DNA from: Cohaesibacter gelatinilyticus
GTDB taxonomy: Bacteria; Pseudomonadota; Alphaproteobacteria; Rhizobiales; Cohaesibacteraceae
Length of the DNA: 64,000 nucleotides
Assembly: GCF_900215605.1 (NCBI RefSeq)
Contig: NZ_OBEL01000005.1
Location: 62,001 to 126,000, forward strand
Direction of reading: 5' to 3'
Position numbers and translations under genes: made by a program. The notes below the pieces were generated by a model. The model was not told the origin of the DNA, searched no databases, and saw only the letters and a program-made list of their open reading frames with translations. How positions within the stretch are numbered: position 1 is the first letter of the stretch; the number at the start of each line of letters is the position of its first letter. Positions 1-9,426 of this stretch are shown piece by piece.

Positions 1-675
1 TTCTTTCACCATGGCTTTCTGGGCTTGTCCTACCAATGCCTCGGCTTCTTCGGCAGAATTCTCAAACAACCATGCCAGACGGCGTTTCCCCTCTTCAGGA
101 AGAAGGGGTAACAAATTCTCCGCTACGCTTGCAGGAATGTCGGGACGCCCACAAAGACTGGCCTGCAAAACTGCATCATCGGCTGCATTGTCTACGAGCT
201 TGTTGAAACCATTCTCGGTAATTTCTGCGCCATGGTTTTGCGAAACTTTATGCCAGACCTCTCGGGTACCATTTTCAATCAGAGCATCAGTTACGGTCCC
301 GCTGAGATGATCGCGCTGGGCGATAGACACAAGATGTTCAGGGGAGAGTTTTTGGGAAAATTCCACAAAGTCATCATCGGTCAGAACCGGTGAATGTTGA
401 AGCATCGGACCAGCCACGGCAACTTCATCCTGAGCCAGTTGGCGAGCGACCTCAGGTGGCAAATCGGATCTTGGTGCGGCGCGCTGTGAAAAGTCCGTTC
501 GCCCTTCCAGGTCGATATCATTCAGCATTTTCAACACGATATCGCGAAAAATCAGAGCTTCTTGTTGAGTATGATGCTCCGCACCATCAAAGAACAAATC
601 GGCTACCTTGCCAAGCAATTCGCGCCGCTTGTCACTGGACTTTTCCCGCGCCAAATCTGCAATCGTGTCTAACAT
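1..675 (-). CDS. DUF2336-type protein, C-terminus cut by window edge
   Basis: From an ATG at 675 there are 225 uninterrupted codons reading leftwards to the window edge, so the C-terminal part is missing. The product is soluble, acidic and mostly helical, with repeated short helical blocks (for example around LSPEHLVSIAQRD and LPEEGKRRLAWLFE). There is no signal peptide or membrane segment. This matches the alphaproteobacterial DUF2336 family, helical-repeat proteins of about 350-400 residues with no established function; the assignment rests on overall character rather than a catalytic motif. A GAGG purine site precedes the start. The gene points the same way as the adhesin gene but is separated from it by a strong terminator, so it is probably a separate unit. 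Confidence 0.65.
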   Translation of the reverse strand, partial: MLDTIADLAREKSSDKRRELLGKVADLFFDGAEHHTQQEALIFRDIVLKMLNDIDLEGRTDFSQRAAPRSDLPPEVARQLAQDEVAVAGPMLQHSPVLTDDDFVEFSQKLSPEHLVSIAQRDHLSGTVTDALIENGTREVWHKVSQNHGAEITENGFNKLVDNAADDAVLQASLCGRPDIPASVAENLLPLLPEEGKRRLAWLFENSAEEAEALVGQAQKAMVKE

Positions 676-756
676 TGCCTAATCACCTCAAATTGTTAGT
701 GATTAGCCTAAAACCATGCTTCTAAAATACCGTTAATGGGCAGGCACTTGTTCAAG

Positions 757-788
757 AAAAAAGGTCGGAAACCCAATGATTTCCGACC
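757..788 (-). terminator. Rho-independent terminator of the adhesin gene
   Basis: Perfect 9-bp stem (GGTCGGAAA at 763-771 with TTTCCGACC at 780-788) and an 8-nt loop. Read on the minus strand, the stem is followed directly by six T residues (757-762). It lies 50 nt beyond the adhesin stop codon. Confidence 0.88.
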
Positions 789-837
789 CTGATGCTTGAT
801 ATGTACCAGATCCACCAATCAGGTGCATCCGGCAGAG

Positions 838-3800
838 TTACCACTCGATCTTCTCGATATTCTCAAATTCGATGCTCGATCCATCGCTGAAGGTGATAAT
901 TCCTTCTGCACCATCCGACAGATCAATGGTGTCGTCACCATTGACCAGGAAGGAGCCGTTGGAAACAGTCAGCGTCCAGTCGGAACCATAATCAAGATCA
1001 CTGCCACCTGCGGCCTCGCGCAATTCGATGACATCGGTCCAACTATCCGTGCCACTTCCTCCATGGCCATCAATCTGATCATTGCCTTCCCCCATACGGA
1101 AAACAAACAGATCATCGCCTTCACCGCCACGCAAGGTGTCATTACCCAGTCCGCCTTCTATGATGTCATTTCCAGCGCCGCCATCAATCACATCATTTCC
1201 TGAGTGGCCATAAAGAGTATCATTGCCGCCCAGACCGTTCAGAATATCATTGCCATCCTGTCCGCGTAGGGTGTCGTTATTCTCTACAGTCTGATCCGCC
1301 TCTTGATACCGAACTTCCTTGATTTGGAAATCAGAACCATCAGACCCATCATTTTGCAGATTTCCGGTGAATTTGATCTGATCAAAGGATTGCCCCGGAT
1401 TGATTGTGACCGTGCCTGTTCCGCTTCCCGATGTGCTTTCAGAGAAATCACCTTCGGCAACCAGAGTACCATCGTTATAAACGGCCCAATGACCACTTTC
1501 GCCATAGCTGCTGGTGTAAAGATGCTGGAAGTCGAAACTCGCGGAACTGACGTCATTGTCAAAGTCGATGGCAAGAGTTTCGGATTCTCCCGAGGCCTTG
1601 TCATAGGCCAATTGAGAAGCCATACCACTGTCTGTATCTGAAACCGTGCCATTGACGCCAAGGGCACCATCCCAAACCTCGACATTTGCCGCACTGGCGC
1701 CCGTCAAGCTTCCGCCTGAAACATTCTGACCGGTAACGGTAAACCCACTGTTGGTTTGGGACCAGTTGGTGCTATTGATCGCGCCATTCGCGCCACTGGC
1801 TGTACTGGTGGTGCCATCAAGAGAAAGGCCGGTAGCAGGTGCCTCGACATAGAGATCGATGGTTCCAGAGGTGCTTGCTGTGTCACCTGTGGCTGTCTCT
1901 GTGGCTGTTGCGGTCACTTGCAAAGCAATTTCGCCGCTATAATTGGCTGGTGGCGTCGCTTCAAGCGTGCTCAGGTCCCAACTTTCAATATTGGGGCTCT
2001 GTCCGTCAGAGCCAATGGTTACACTATTGGTTCCGTCAGAAAGAACAGTGCCTTGTGGCAGGTTGCCAATCACCAGGGCCAGACTTTCCGAGCCGTCATT
2101 GTCTGTCAAAGAACTGGTAAGGTCAGGTAACTTGATTGCGGTTCCTGCTGTTCCATGTGCGCCATCATCAATGGTTTCGGTCAATTTGATGTTGTCGATC
2201 ATCATGCCGCGGCCTTGCTCGGTATCAAGTCCGGCTTCACGAAGCTCGATCCGCGATGGATCGCCATCCCCCTGCAGATTGATGGTTATGGACTGCCAGG
2301 CGTAAGTGGCATTGGCAGTGGCATCCACTGAAATGGTCTCCACCACGACGCCATCCCACAAAACTTCGACCTTATTGACATCCGCGCCAAAGCCTGGGCG
2401 ACCGGAATAATCGAAAGTAAGTTGGTAAGATGCATTATCAACGGTATCGACAGTTTGATAGATATTCGGCGCGTCATCATAGCTATCAGACGGGTCGGTA
2501 TTCAGCTCGATATGATTGTTGCCACCTTGAGCTGAATCACTCTGATTGATCCACATTTCTATCGTGCCACTATCTGACTGCCAGCCGTCATACTGCCCTT
2601 GGAAATTAGTATTGGCGCTTTCGAAATTTGTATCAATCACAGCCCTCGTGCTGCTTCCAATGGTCAGATTGGGCGCATCGGCAACAGGCGTCACATTGAT
2701 CGTGAAGTCCTGATCGAAGGTTCCACCATTGCCGTCATTTGTCGTGACGGTGACAGAGACACTGTCGGCAGCTTCATGATCAAGGGTCTGACCATCCTTG
2801 AGCTTGAGGACCTGATTGCCACCTTGCTCAACCACCTCGAAGCGATTGTCGGAGACGGTATAGCTATGGGTGTCGGAGCTGTCGACATCCGTTGTGGTCA
2901 GGGTCCCAACCACAGCGCCATCTGCATTCTCAACGATTGCACTATTGGACAGCTGCACGGCAGTCGGGGCATCATTGGTGCCTGTGACCTGCACGGTGAT
3001 GGTGCCGGTGTCTGTTGAGCCTTTGCCATCATCAGCGGTATAATCGAAGGTAACAGTGCGGCTCTCGCCAACGGCCAGATCATCGAAGTCGGTGCCAGGG
3101 GCAAAGCTGTAGCTGCCATCCGCATTCATGGTGACCGAACCCTCGGAAGGCTGGCCATTGAGGCTGTAAGTCAGGCTGTCGCCATCGAGATCAGTCGCGG
3201 TTGCCTGATCACTCAATATGGTGTTTTCCGAAGTCGTCTCAGAACTATCGTTGGCGGTTACCGCCTCATTTATATCATCGATAGCGACATTAAAACTTTG
3301 GGTCAGGACACCGCCCTGGCCATCATCAACTGTGATATTGAGAGTGATGCTATCGCCATCGACCTCGTAATCAAAAGCAACACCATCTTTGACCTTGAGA
3401 ACCTGGTCGCCATTTTGCTCAATGATTTCAAACCGGTTATCATCAACGCTATAGCTATGGCTATCGGATAAATCCACATCGGAAGTGGTCAATGTGCCGA
3501 TAACGGCACCTGCATTATTCTCTGAGACAGAGCTATTGGACAGCTGTACCGCCGTCGGTGCGTCATTGCTGCCGGTAACCTCGATGGTCACTGTTGCTGT
3601 ATCAGATGTACCGTTGCCATCGTCAACACGATAATCAAAGGTGACTGTCTGACTTTCACCCGCCGCAAGATGCTGAAAATCAGAACCAGGCGTAAAACTA
3701 TAGGAACCGTCCGAATTGATGCTCACGCTGCCAGATGACGGCCCGGAGACAAGAGAAAAGCTCAGAGTATCACCATCCGGATCAGTCGCAATTAATTGTC

Positions 3801-4731
3801 CATCCAGACTTGCCTGATCTTCCGTCGCTGTTGCGCTGGCATTTTGAGCTTCGACGGCTTCGTTGATGTCTTGTACCGAAATGGTGAAATCTTCGCTGTA
3901 ACTGGCCCCTTCAGCATCAGTCACCGTAATCGTCAAATCGATGCTGTCGCCTTCGGCTTCATAGTCAATACTGACACCATCCTTGAGTTTGAGAATGGTT
4001 TCGCCATTTTGTTCAACGATTTCAAAGCGATCATCATTGACGTCATAGGTATGACCGCTATTGTCGTCATCAATTGTGCTGAGAACACCAATAACAGCGC
4101 CACCATCATTTTCCGTGACCAAATTATCTGAAAGATCCAGATCTGTCGGTGCCTGATTTTCAGGACCGGAAGATCCGCCGCCTGTTGAAACACCGGGCGT
4201 TCCTCCATCTGATGAGGATGGAGAAAGGGAAGCGGCATTCGGAGCGTTCAGACCGGGATCACTGGTCTCATCACTGCTTGTCTGAACAGGTGCAAAACCG
4301 GATGGTTGATCATTTTGACGTTGAAACGCCCCTGATATGTTGGCTGACTGGCCATTGGTGGGCAATGCAGAAGAAGAAGATGTTCCGCTTGTATCAAATC
4401 CACCCGCGCCCTCATTGGTGTTTGAAGAGGATGGGATTTGGTCCGTACCATCATCCCCTTGGTTGCTAGGGCTGAGATCCGCTTCCTGTTTGGCACCGGT
4501 CGATGTATCTGTTTGCGAGATCAGCAACTCGTCTTCGGTGCTTGTCCCATAATGCAGATTGGGATTGAGAATATCCTGACGGGAAGCACTCAGGTCCTGC
4601 GTGTCATAGTCATGAATGGCGTTGGGAGATTTGTCGGCTTCAGCCTTTTGCGCAGAGTTCTGCGCGCGATGCGCCTCATGAGACTTCGCAGCATTGGAGG
4701 GGGAAGACGGTGTAATTTTTTCGTCAGCCAT
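838..4731 (-). CDS. Large RTX / cadherin-repeat type I secreted adhesin
   Basis: A 1297-residue acidic, Cys-poor protein without an N-terminal signal peptide, as expected for a type I secretion substrate. Residues 1-190 are low-complexity and rich in Ser, Asn, Gln and Asp. Residues about 194-684 alternate three cadherin-like units (each with a DNRFEI.EQ.G core) and two VCBS-like units (ATD.DGD, DGSYSF.PG.DF). Residues about 684-855 and 860-1150 look like two beta-sandwich modules, possibly carbohydrate-binding. From about 1153 there are GGxGxDxL/I-type RTX calcium-binding repeats ([16 protein letters not shown]), then a tail ending FENIEKIEW, the probable uncleaved secretion signal. The start at 4731 is preferred over 4752 because AAGGAAGAAG lies just before it. 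The divergent genes at 5.0-12.4 kb encode a complete secretion machine, so this is very likely its cargo. No LapA-type retention module was recognised. Confidence 0.88.
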   Translation of the reverse strand: MADEKITPSSPSNAAKSHEAHRAQNSAQKAEADKSPNAIHDYDTQDLSASRQDILNPNLHYGTSTEDELLISQTDTSTGAKQEADLSPSNQGDDGTDQIPSSSNTNEGAGGFDTSGTSSSSALPTNGQSANISGAFQRQNDQPSGFAPVQTSSDETSDPGLNAPNAASLSPSSSDGGTPGVSTGGGSSGPENQAPTDLDLSDNLVTENDGGAVIGVLSTIDDDNSGHTYDVNDDRFEIVEQNGETILKLKDGVSIDYEAEGDSIDLTITVTDAEGASYSEDFTISVQDINEAVEAQNASATATEDQASLDGQLIATDPDGDTLSFSLVSGPSSGSVSINSDGSYSFTPGSDFQHLAAGESQTVTFDYRVDDGNGTSDTATVTIEVTGSNDAPTAVQLSNSSVSENNAGAVIGTLTTSDVDLSDSHSYSVDDNRFEIIEQNGDQVLKVKDGVAFDYEVDGDSITLNITVDDGQGGVLTQSFNVAIDDINEAVTANDSSETTSENTILSDQATATDLDGDSLTYSLNGQPSEGSVTMNADGSYSFAPGTDFDDLAVGESRTVTFDYTADDGKGSTDTGTITVQVTGTNDAPTAVQLSNSAIVENADGAVVGTLTTTDVDSSDTHSYTVSDNRFEVVEQGGNQVLKLKDGQTLDHEAADSVSVTVTTNDGNGGTFDQDFTINVTPVADAPNLTIGSSTRAVIDTNFESANTNFQGQYDGWQSDSGTIEMWINQSDSAQGGNNHIELNTDPSDSYDDAPNIYQTVDTVDNASYQLTFDYSGRPGFGADVNKVEVLWDGVVVETISVDATANATYAWQSITINLQGDGDPSRIELREAGLDTEQGRGMMIDNIKLTETIDDGAHGTAGTAIKLPDLTSSLTDNDGSESLALVIGNLPQGTVLSDGTNSVTIGSDGQSPNIESWDLSTLEATPPANYSGEIALQVTATATETATGDTASTSGTIDLYVEAPATGLSLDGTTSTASGANGAINSTNWSQTNSGFTVTGQNVSGGSLTGASAANVEVWDGALGVNGTVSDTDSGMASQLAYDKASGESETLAIDFDNDVSSASFDFQHLYTSSYGESGHWAVYNDGTLVAEGDFSESTSGSGTGTVTINPGQSFDQIKFTGNLQNDGSDGSDFQIKEVRYQEADQTVENNDTLRGQDGNDILNGLGGNDTLYGHSGNDVIDGGAGNDIIEGGLGNDTLRGGEGDDLFVFRMGEGNDQIDGHGGSGTDSWTDVIELREAAGGSDLDYGSDWTLTVSNGSFLVNGDDTIDLSDGAEGIITFSDGSSIEFENIEKIEW

Positions 4732-5016
4732 GACTTCTTCCTTTTGAAACAAGGCAGGATTTCAGGCTTCGACGCTATATTAATAGGCCTTAATTCAATG
4801 TTGCAATTTAGATAAAATTTTATCGAACAGGTCTGAATTCAAAGCAAAATAGCTCAAATGGACGGAATTTAACAAACGTGGTTAAGAAAGGTTAAACAAC
4901 TTGGCATGCATAGTGCTCGCAGAAGTGTCTGCGGAGCCAAGATGAATTTGAGCAACGCGAATGTCGTTCTCCCAGTCTGAGGGCAAGGCGATGAAGACGT
5001 CAGATTGAGTTATGAC

Positions 5017-6834
5017 ATGAAGCAAGAGAATAGCCAGTTTGAACAGATACAGGAGGCTGAGCATAAAGCCTCTTTTGACAACTCATGGCAGCGACTGAAA
5101 ACCACATTTGCACCGCCAAGCTCCATGCAGTCCATGTGGTTTGCCAATCTAATCCGTGTGCCCAAACGAATTATCGCAGCCTCTTTCGTGGTCAATTTTT
5201 TAGGTCTGGCGATGCCGATTGTCATCTTGCAGATCTATGATCGGATCATTCCCAATTTCTCCTATGATACATTGCTCTATCTTATGGCGGGCTTGAGCCT
5301 GGTTATTGTTGTAGATACATTGATGAAGATCATCCGCTCGCACATTTCCGGCTGGTCGGCATCTTACATCGATTATGTCTCGTCAGTTGAAGCCATCAAA
5401 CGGGTCTTGCAAGCAGAGCCAAGTGCAGTAGAAAGCCAGCCTGCCAGCACACATATCGACAGGATGAATGCTCTTTCAGCAACAGCCAGAATGTTTGCCG
5501 GGCCTGCGCGTATGGGTATGGTGGATCTGCCGTTCATTTTCATCTTTCTGGGCGTGATGGCGATTGTCAGTCCTGTGATTGCTGGGTTGGTTGTCGGGTT
5601 GTTTGTCATCTTTGCCTGGTATCTGCTGGCAAAAACCAGACAAACCCAGGAATTGCAGGAAGAAAGGCAGAGCCTGGATCGGCGCAAATATGATTTCATC
5701 ATTGAGGTTTTAGCTGGCCTTGAAACCATCAAGACCATGGCGTGTGAACCTCAGATGATGCGTCGGTATGAACGATTGCAGGAAACAATCGCACAGGCTT
5801 TTCATCATTCGGTCCGTTTGGAGGGTGTGACCCAGGCAGTAAGTGCTTCTTTTGCCGCTGTCACCATGGTGACCATTGTCTCCAGTGGTGCATTTCTGGT
5901 CGTTCAAGGCAGTCAGTCCATCGGCTCTCTGGCATGTTGCTTGCTCCTTGGTGGCAGAGCAGTTGAAGTATTGGTGCGGTCCGTGCGTTCCTGGAGCGAG
6001 TTGAGCAATTTTGATCTGGTCAAGCAAAATGTTGATGAGCTGTTTGCTATCAATCCGGACGAACAACGTGAACGACCAACATATGCTCTGCAAAGCGGTG
6101 CAATCGAATTGCAGGAAATCGAGCTTCCCGTCGATACCGAGGCAGATGTGCACCGCCCGAAAATCAATCTCACCATTCCGTCAGGACAGTTTGTTGGCCT
6201 GAAGGGGAATCAGGCGGGAGACGACAATCATTTCTTCCGGGTCTTGCGAGGTCGAACACCGCCGGAAGCGGGTACCATCCTGATGGGTGGCGAGAAAAGC
6301 ATAGATCTTCAGGATTTCGATCTGACGAACTCCATCGCCTATGTGCCCAACAGTCCGGCGATTTTCCGAGGCACGATATTGGAGAATTTGACCCTTTTCA
6401 ACATCCGTCAGGATTTGGCGGCTGCCCGCTGGGCTGCTCAATTGATTGGGTTAGAAAGTGATATCCAGCAATTGCCGCAGGGATACGACATGATGATTGG
6501 GGGCAATGGTCACGAAAGCTTGCCACCCAGCTTCCAGCAACGGATTTGTATTGCAAGAGCGATTGCAAGACGTCCACAAATTCTCGTGCTCGAAGAAGCC
6601 AATGCCCTGCTGGATCAAAGAGCGGATTCACTGCTGAAAATCGGTTTGGAAAGTCTTCGAGGCAACATGACTACATTATTGTTGTCCAATCGCCCGTCTT
6701 TTCTTGCGATTGCTGATCAAACCTTTGTGCTGGAAGATGGCGATTTGAAACCATACACGGTTCCCGGGCAGGTGCAGCAACAAAAGCGATCCATTGATCT
6801 CACGATGGGACAAGGCATGGGAGGCGTGGCATGA
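5017..6834 (+). CDS. Type I secretion ABC protein with degenerate ATPase domain
   Basis: A 605-residue ABC exporter half with a membrane domain (about 45-310) and a C-terminal nucleotide-binding domain. It resembles HlyB/PrtD-type exporters but has no C39-like domain. The ATPase motifs are eroded. The Walker A position (about 394) reads GLKGNQAGDDNHFF with no lysine. The signature position (about 501) reads SLPPSFQQR instead of LSGGQ. The Q-loop glutamine is Asn (YVPNSP), the Walker B Asp is Glu (VLEEA), and the H-loop His is Asn (SNRPS). The protein is therefore unlikely to hydrolyse ATP and probably serves as the silent half of a heterodimer with the next gene, which it overlaps by ATGA. 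ATG 5017 is chosen; an in-frame TTG at 5005 is an alternative. Confidence 0.82.
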   Translation: MKQENSQFEQIQEAEHKASFDNSWQRLKTTFAPPSSMQSMWFANLIRVPKRIIAASFVVNFLGLAMPIVILQIYDRIIPNFSYDTLLYLMAGLSLVIVVDTLMKIIRSHISGWSASYIDYVSSVEAIKRVLQAEPSAVESQPASTHIDRMNALSATARMFAGPARMGMVDLPFIFIFLGVMAIVSPVIAGLVVGLFVIFAWYLLAKTRQTQELQEERQSLDRRKYDFIIEVLAGLETIKTMACEPQMMRRYERLQETIAQAFHHSVRLEGVTQAVSASFAAVTMVTIVSSGAFLVVQGSQSIGSLACCLLLGGRAVEVLVRSVRSWSELSNFDLVKQNVDELFAINPDEQRERPTYALQSGAIELQEIELPVDTEADVHRPKINLTIPSGQFVGLKGNQAGDDNHFFRVLRGRTPPEAGTILMGGEKSIDLQDFDLTNSIAYVPNSPAIFRGTILENLTLFNIRQDLAAARWAAQLIGLESDIQQLPQGYDMMIGGNGHESLPPSFQQRICIARAIARRPQILVLEEANALLDQRADSLLKIGLESLRGNMTTLLLSNRPSFLAIADQTFVLEDGDLKPYTVPGQVQQQKRSIDLTMGQGMGGVA

Positions 6835-9287
6835 ACGAGCCGAGAAAACCGTCTATCCATCTGAATCCTATCAAATCTGAGAGGGATGGTGCTCAGGAGC
6901 CAGCTACATCTCAATTGTCTGCCAATCAGGATGTGGCCCGCCGAATAGCCGAGGGTCAGGCTGATCTGGATGATTTGCAACAACTGGCGGATCAGCAAAA
7001 AGCAGCGAGAAAGCAGCAGGCTGAAATGCCTGTACCATCGCCTAATACTGAGTCTGAAGGTTTGCTGGATCCGCGAGGCCAGCGTGAGGACTATCGTGCT
7101 TATGAAGAAGATCTGGCTGCAGAGGATATTCTGGTCTCAGCCTTGAATCAGGAAGATTTTAAACAGGGTATGGCAGATAGCTGGGCTGGTATTGATTACG
7201 ACAGTTCTGCCGGGCGTTGTCTTCAAATCCTGCTTACCGCGGTTGGGTGGAGCGGAGAGGGGCGCCATCTGGCACAGGCTCTGCCCCATTTTGATAAAGT
7301 ATCGGATCTGACAGGGCTGCGCGCTGTGCTTGCACGTCTGAATCTGGCGACAAAAAAAGAAACGGTGCTGATCGCCAGTTTAACGGCCGAAAAATTGCCT
7401 TGTCTGCATGTCGACGAGATGGGGAATATATCGGTTCTTCTGGATCTCGATCCGATCAGTGGCGAAATCACCCGCTTCAACGGACAGACGGGCCAGCACG
7501 AAATCTGGTTTGCCCCCAAATCAGTTCAGAGGCTCTATCACGTCAAGAAAATAGATCTGGAGAGCCTGAACAAAAAAATCCAGTCCTTTGGTTGGGTTAC
7601 ACAGGCAGTGTCATCCTTCCAAAAATTGTTCATGAGCCTGTTTCTGGTCAATTTCGGTATCAATATGGCGGCGTTGGCCGTGCCAATCTTCATCATGTCC
7701 ATTTACGGATATGTGATTCCATCCAAGGCTTTGGACAGCCTGGCCATGTTTGTGGTCGGAATTACCATGGTGATTGCAGCAGATTTTGGCTTGCGTTTGC
7801 TGCGCTCCAAAGTCATGGCGTATATCGGTGCGCGTTTTGATACGGCTCTGTCGGTCGAGGTGTTCCAGCATCTGCTTTACATGCCTTTTACAATGGTTCA
7901 CAGCGCGCCAATTGGGGCCCAGCTGGCGCGTCTCCGGCAGTTTGAAAAATTGCGGGAATTGTTCCTGGGAACATTGGGAACGGCCATTCTGGATTTGCCG
8001 TTTGTTATCATTTTCATCGTTGCTATTGCAGTCATAGGTGGCTGGTTGGCTGCAATTCCAGCATTGTTGGTAATCAGTTATACCATTCTTGCCTTGATTT
8101 CGCTTCCCATCGCAAAACGACAGACCATTCATTCTGGAGAGGCCAAGACGAAGAAACAGAATATCATGATGGAACTGTTTTTGATGCAGCGTGATATTCG
8201 CAATGTTGGCGGAGAGAAGATCTGGCAGCAACGTTTTGATGAAGCGGCTGCCGAGTTTGCAGCTCTTGATTTTCGATCCAATCATTTTTCGCAAAAAATC
8301 CAGACCCTGTCGCAAAGTCTGTCGATGCTGGCAGGGCTGCTGACATTGGGATGTGGCACCTTGGCAGTGATGGCGGGTAATCTGTCTATTGGTGGTCTGA
8401 TTGCAATCATGGCACTGATCTGGCGGGTTTTGTCGCCGTTGCAAAATGCGTTTCTGAGCTTGTCCAGAGTAGGAAAACTGTTTGAAGCTGTGCGCATGAT
8501 CAACAATCTGATGAAGATGCCTATCGAATCCACCCCGGGTGAAGTGCCCAATATCAGCCGGACTTTCAAAGGGAATCTTGCAATCAAGAATGTATCCTTT
8601 CGCTATCCCAAGGCGGTGGATGGGGCAATCAAGGCTGCGAACTTGTCGATTGAAGCGGGCGAAATTGTTGCGATCACCGGACCAAGTGGTGGTGGCAAGT
8701 CAACGTTGCTGAAATTGTTGGCAGGGCTCTATCGTCCAACAGCTGGGTCTGTCAGCTATGATGATCTCGATATTCGCCAGATTGATCTGGGGGAACTGAG
8801 ACGCGAAGTGAGTTACCAGCCAGATCATCCGACTTTCTTTTATGGCACTTTGGTACAGAATTTCCAGCTCAATGATCCGGCGATCACGCCAGCCGATATT
8901 GAAGCCAAGATGGAGCAGTTCGATATTGATCTCCATCACCCGGACCTGCCAGAAGGTCTACAGACCCGTTTGAAGGTGGATACTGTCAACAAGATGCCGG
9001 ATCAGTTGAAGCAGGAACTGCTGTTGGTGAGAACCTTCTCCAGAGAGGCTGTTTATTATTTCCTGGATGAGCCTGCCAATTATCTGGATTTCTCAACGGA
9101 CCGCAAATTGATGGATCAGATGGAAGCGTTGCGTGGCAAGGCGACGATCTTGTTCACGACACAGCGTCCCAGCCATATGAAAATGGCTGACAGGGTACTC
9201 GTGCTTCATGAAGGTCAGTTGATCATGAACGGATCTCCAGAACAGGTTCTCCCACAATTGGATGCATTCAATAAAATGGCTGTCTAG
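6831..9287 (+). CDS. Type I secretion ABC protein with N-terminal extension and intact Walker A
   Basis: An 818-residue protein. Residues 1-120 are polar and charged. Residues about 125-245 look like the inactive C39-peptidase-like domain found in RTX exporters. A membrane domain follows (about 265-560), then the nucleotide-binding domain. Walker A is canonical (GPSGGGKST at about 617) and Walker B keeps DE (YYFLDEPANYLD). The signature position is KMPDQLKQE rather than LSGGQ, the Q-loop Gln is replaced (SYQPDHP), and the H-loop His is Gln (TTQRPS). It probably pairs with the upstream half-transporter, the two genes being translationally coupled through a 4-nt overlap. Predicted role: inner-membrane engine exporting the adhesin at 838-4731. 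Confidence 0.83.
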   Translation: MNEPRKPSIHLNPIKSERDGAQEPATSQLSANQDVARRIAEGQADLDDLQQLADQQKAARKQQAEMPVPSPNTESEGLLDPRGQREDYRAYEEDLAAEDILVSALNQEDFKQGMADSWAGIDYDSSAGRCLQILLTAVGWSGEGRHLAQALPHFDKVSDLTGLRAVLARLNLATKKETVLIASLTAEKLPCLHVDEMGNISVLLDLDPISGEITRFNGQTGQHEIWFAPKSVQRLYHVKKIDLESLNKKIQSFGWVTQAVSSFQKLFMSLFLVNFGINMAALAVPIFIMSIYGYVIPSKALDSLAMFVVGITMVIAADFGLRLLRSKVMAYIGARFDTALSVEVFQHLLYMPFTMVHSAPIGAQLARLRQFEKLRELFLGTLGTAILDLPFVIIFIVAIAVIGGWLAAIPALLVISYTILALISLPIAKRQTIHSGEAKTKKQNIMMELFLMQRDIRNVGGEKIWQQRFDEAAAEFAALDFRSNHFSQKIQTLSQSLSMLAGLLTLGCGTLAVMAGNLSIGGLIAIMALIWRVLSPLQNAFLSLSRVGKLFEAVRMINNLMKMPIESTPGEVPNISRTFKGNLAIKNVSFRYPKAVDGAIKAANLSIEAGEIVAITGPSGGGKSTLLKLLAGLYRPTAGSVSYDDLDIRQIDLGELRREVSYQPDHPTFFYGTLVQNFQLNDPAITPADIEAKMEQFDIDLHHPDLPEGLQTRLKVDTVNKMPDQLKQELLLVRTFSREAVYYFLDEPANYLDFSTDRKLMDQMEALRGKATILFTTQRPSHMKMADRVLVLHEGQLIMNGSPEQVLPQLDAFNKMAV

Positions 9288-9426
9288 GCGCAACAAATTA
9301 TCATGAATGTTCAAAAAAGCCTTGAAACGAGCTTTCTGGTGGCATTCGGCAACCAAGCATTAAGATTAAATAATTCATAATAAGGTCTGTTGACGTCATC
9401 GTGCGTTCTTGGGTCTCAGGGTCAAA

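Noticed and set aside
2700-4100. DNA-level repeats in the adhesin region as a possible mobile or CRISPR-like array
   Set aside because: The periodicity corresponds to translated cadherin/VCBS units of about 100 residues, imperfect at DNA level, within one open frame.
796-4131. Several long plus-strand open frames opposite the adhesin gene
   Set aside because: They are mirror frames of the repetitive adhesin gene, have no ribosome sites and encode no recognisable domains.
5005-5016. TTG start of the first ABC protein
   Set aside because: It would add only four residues; no ribosome site favours it over ATG 5017, though it cannot be excluded.
7611-8444. 277-codon minus-strand open frame inside the second ABC gene
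   Set aside because: It is antisense to a well-supported membrane domain; its product is rich in His, Gln and Cys with no family features.
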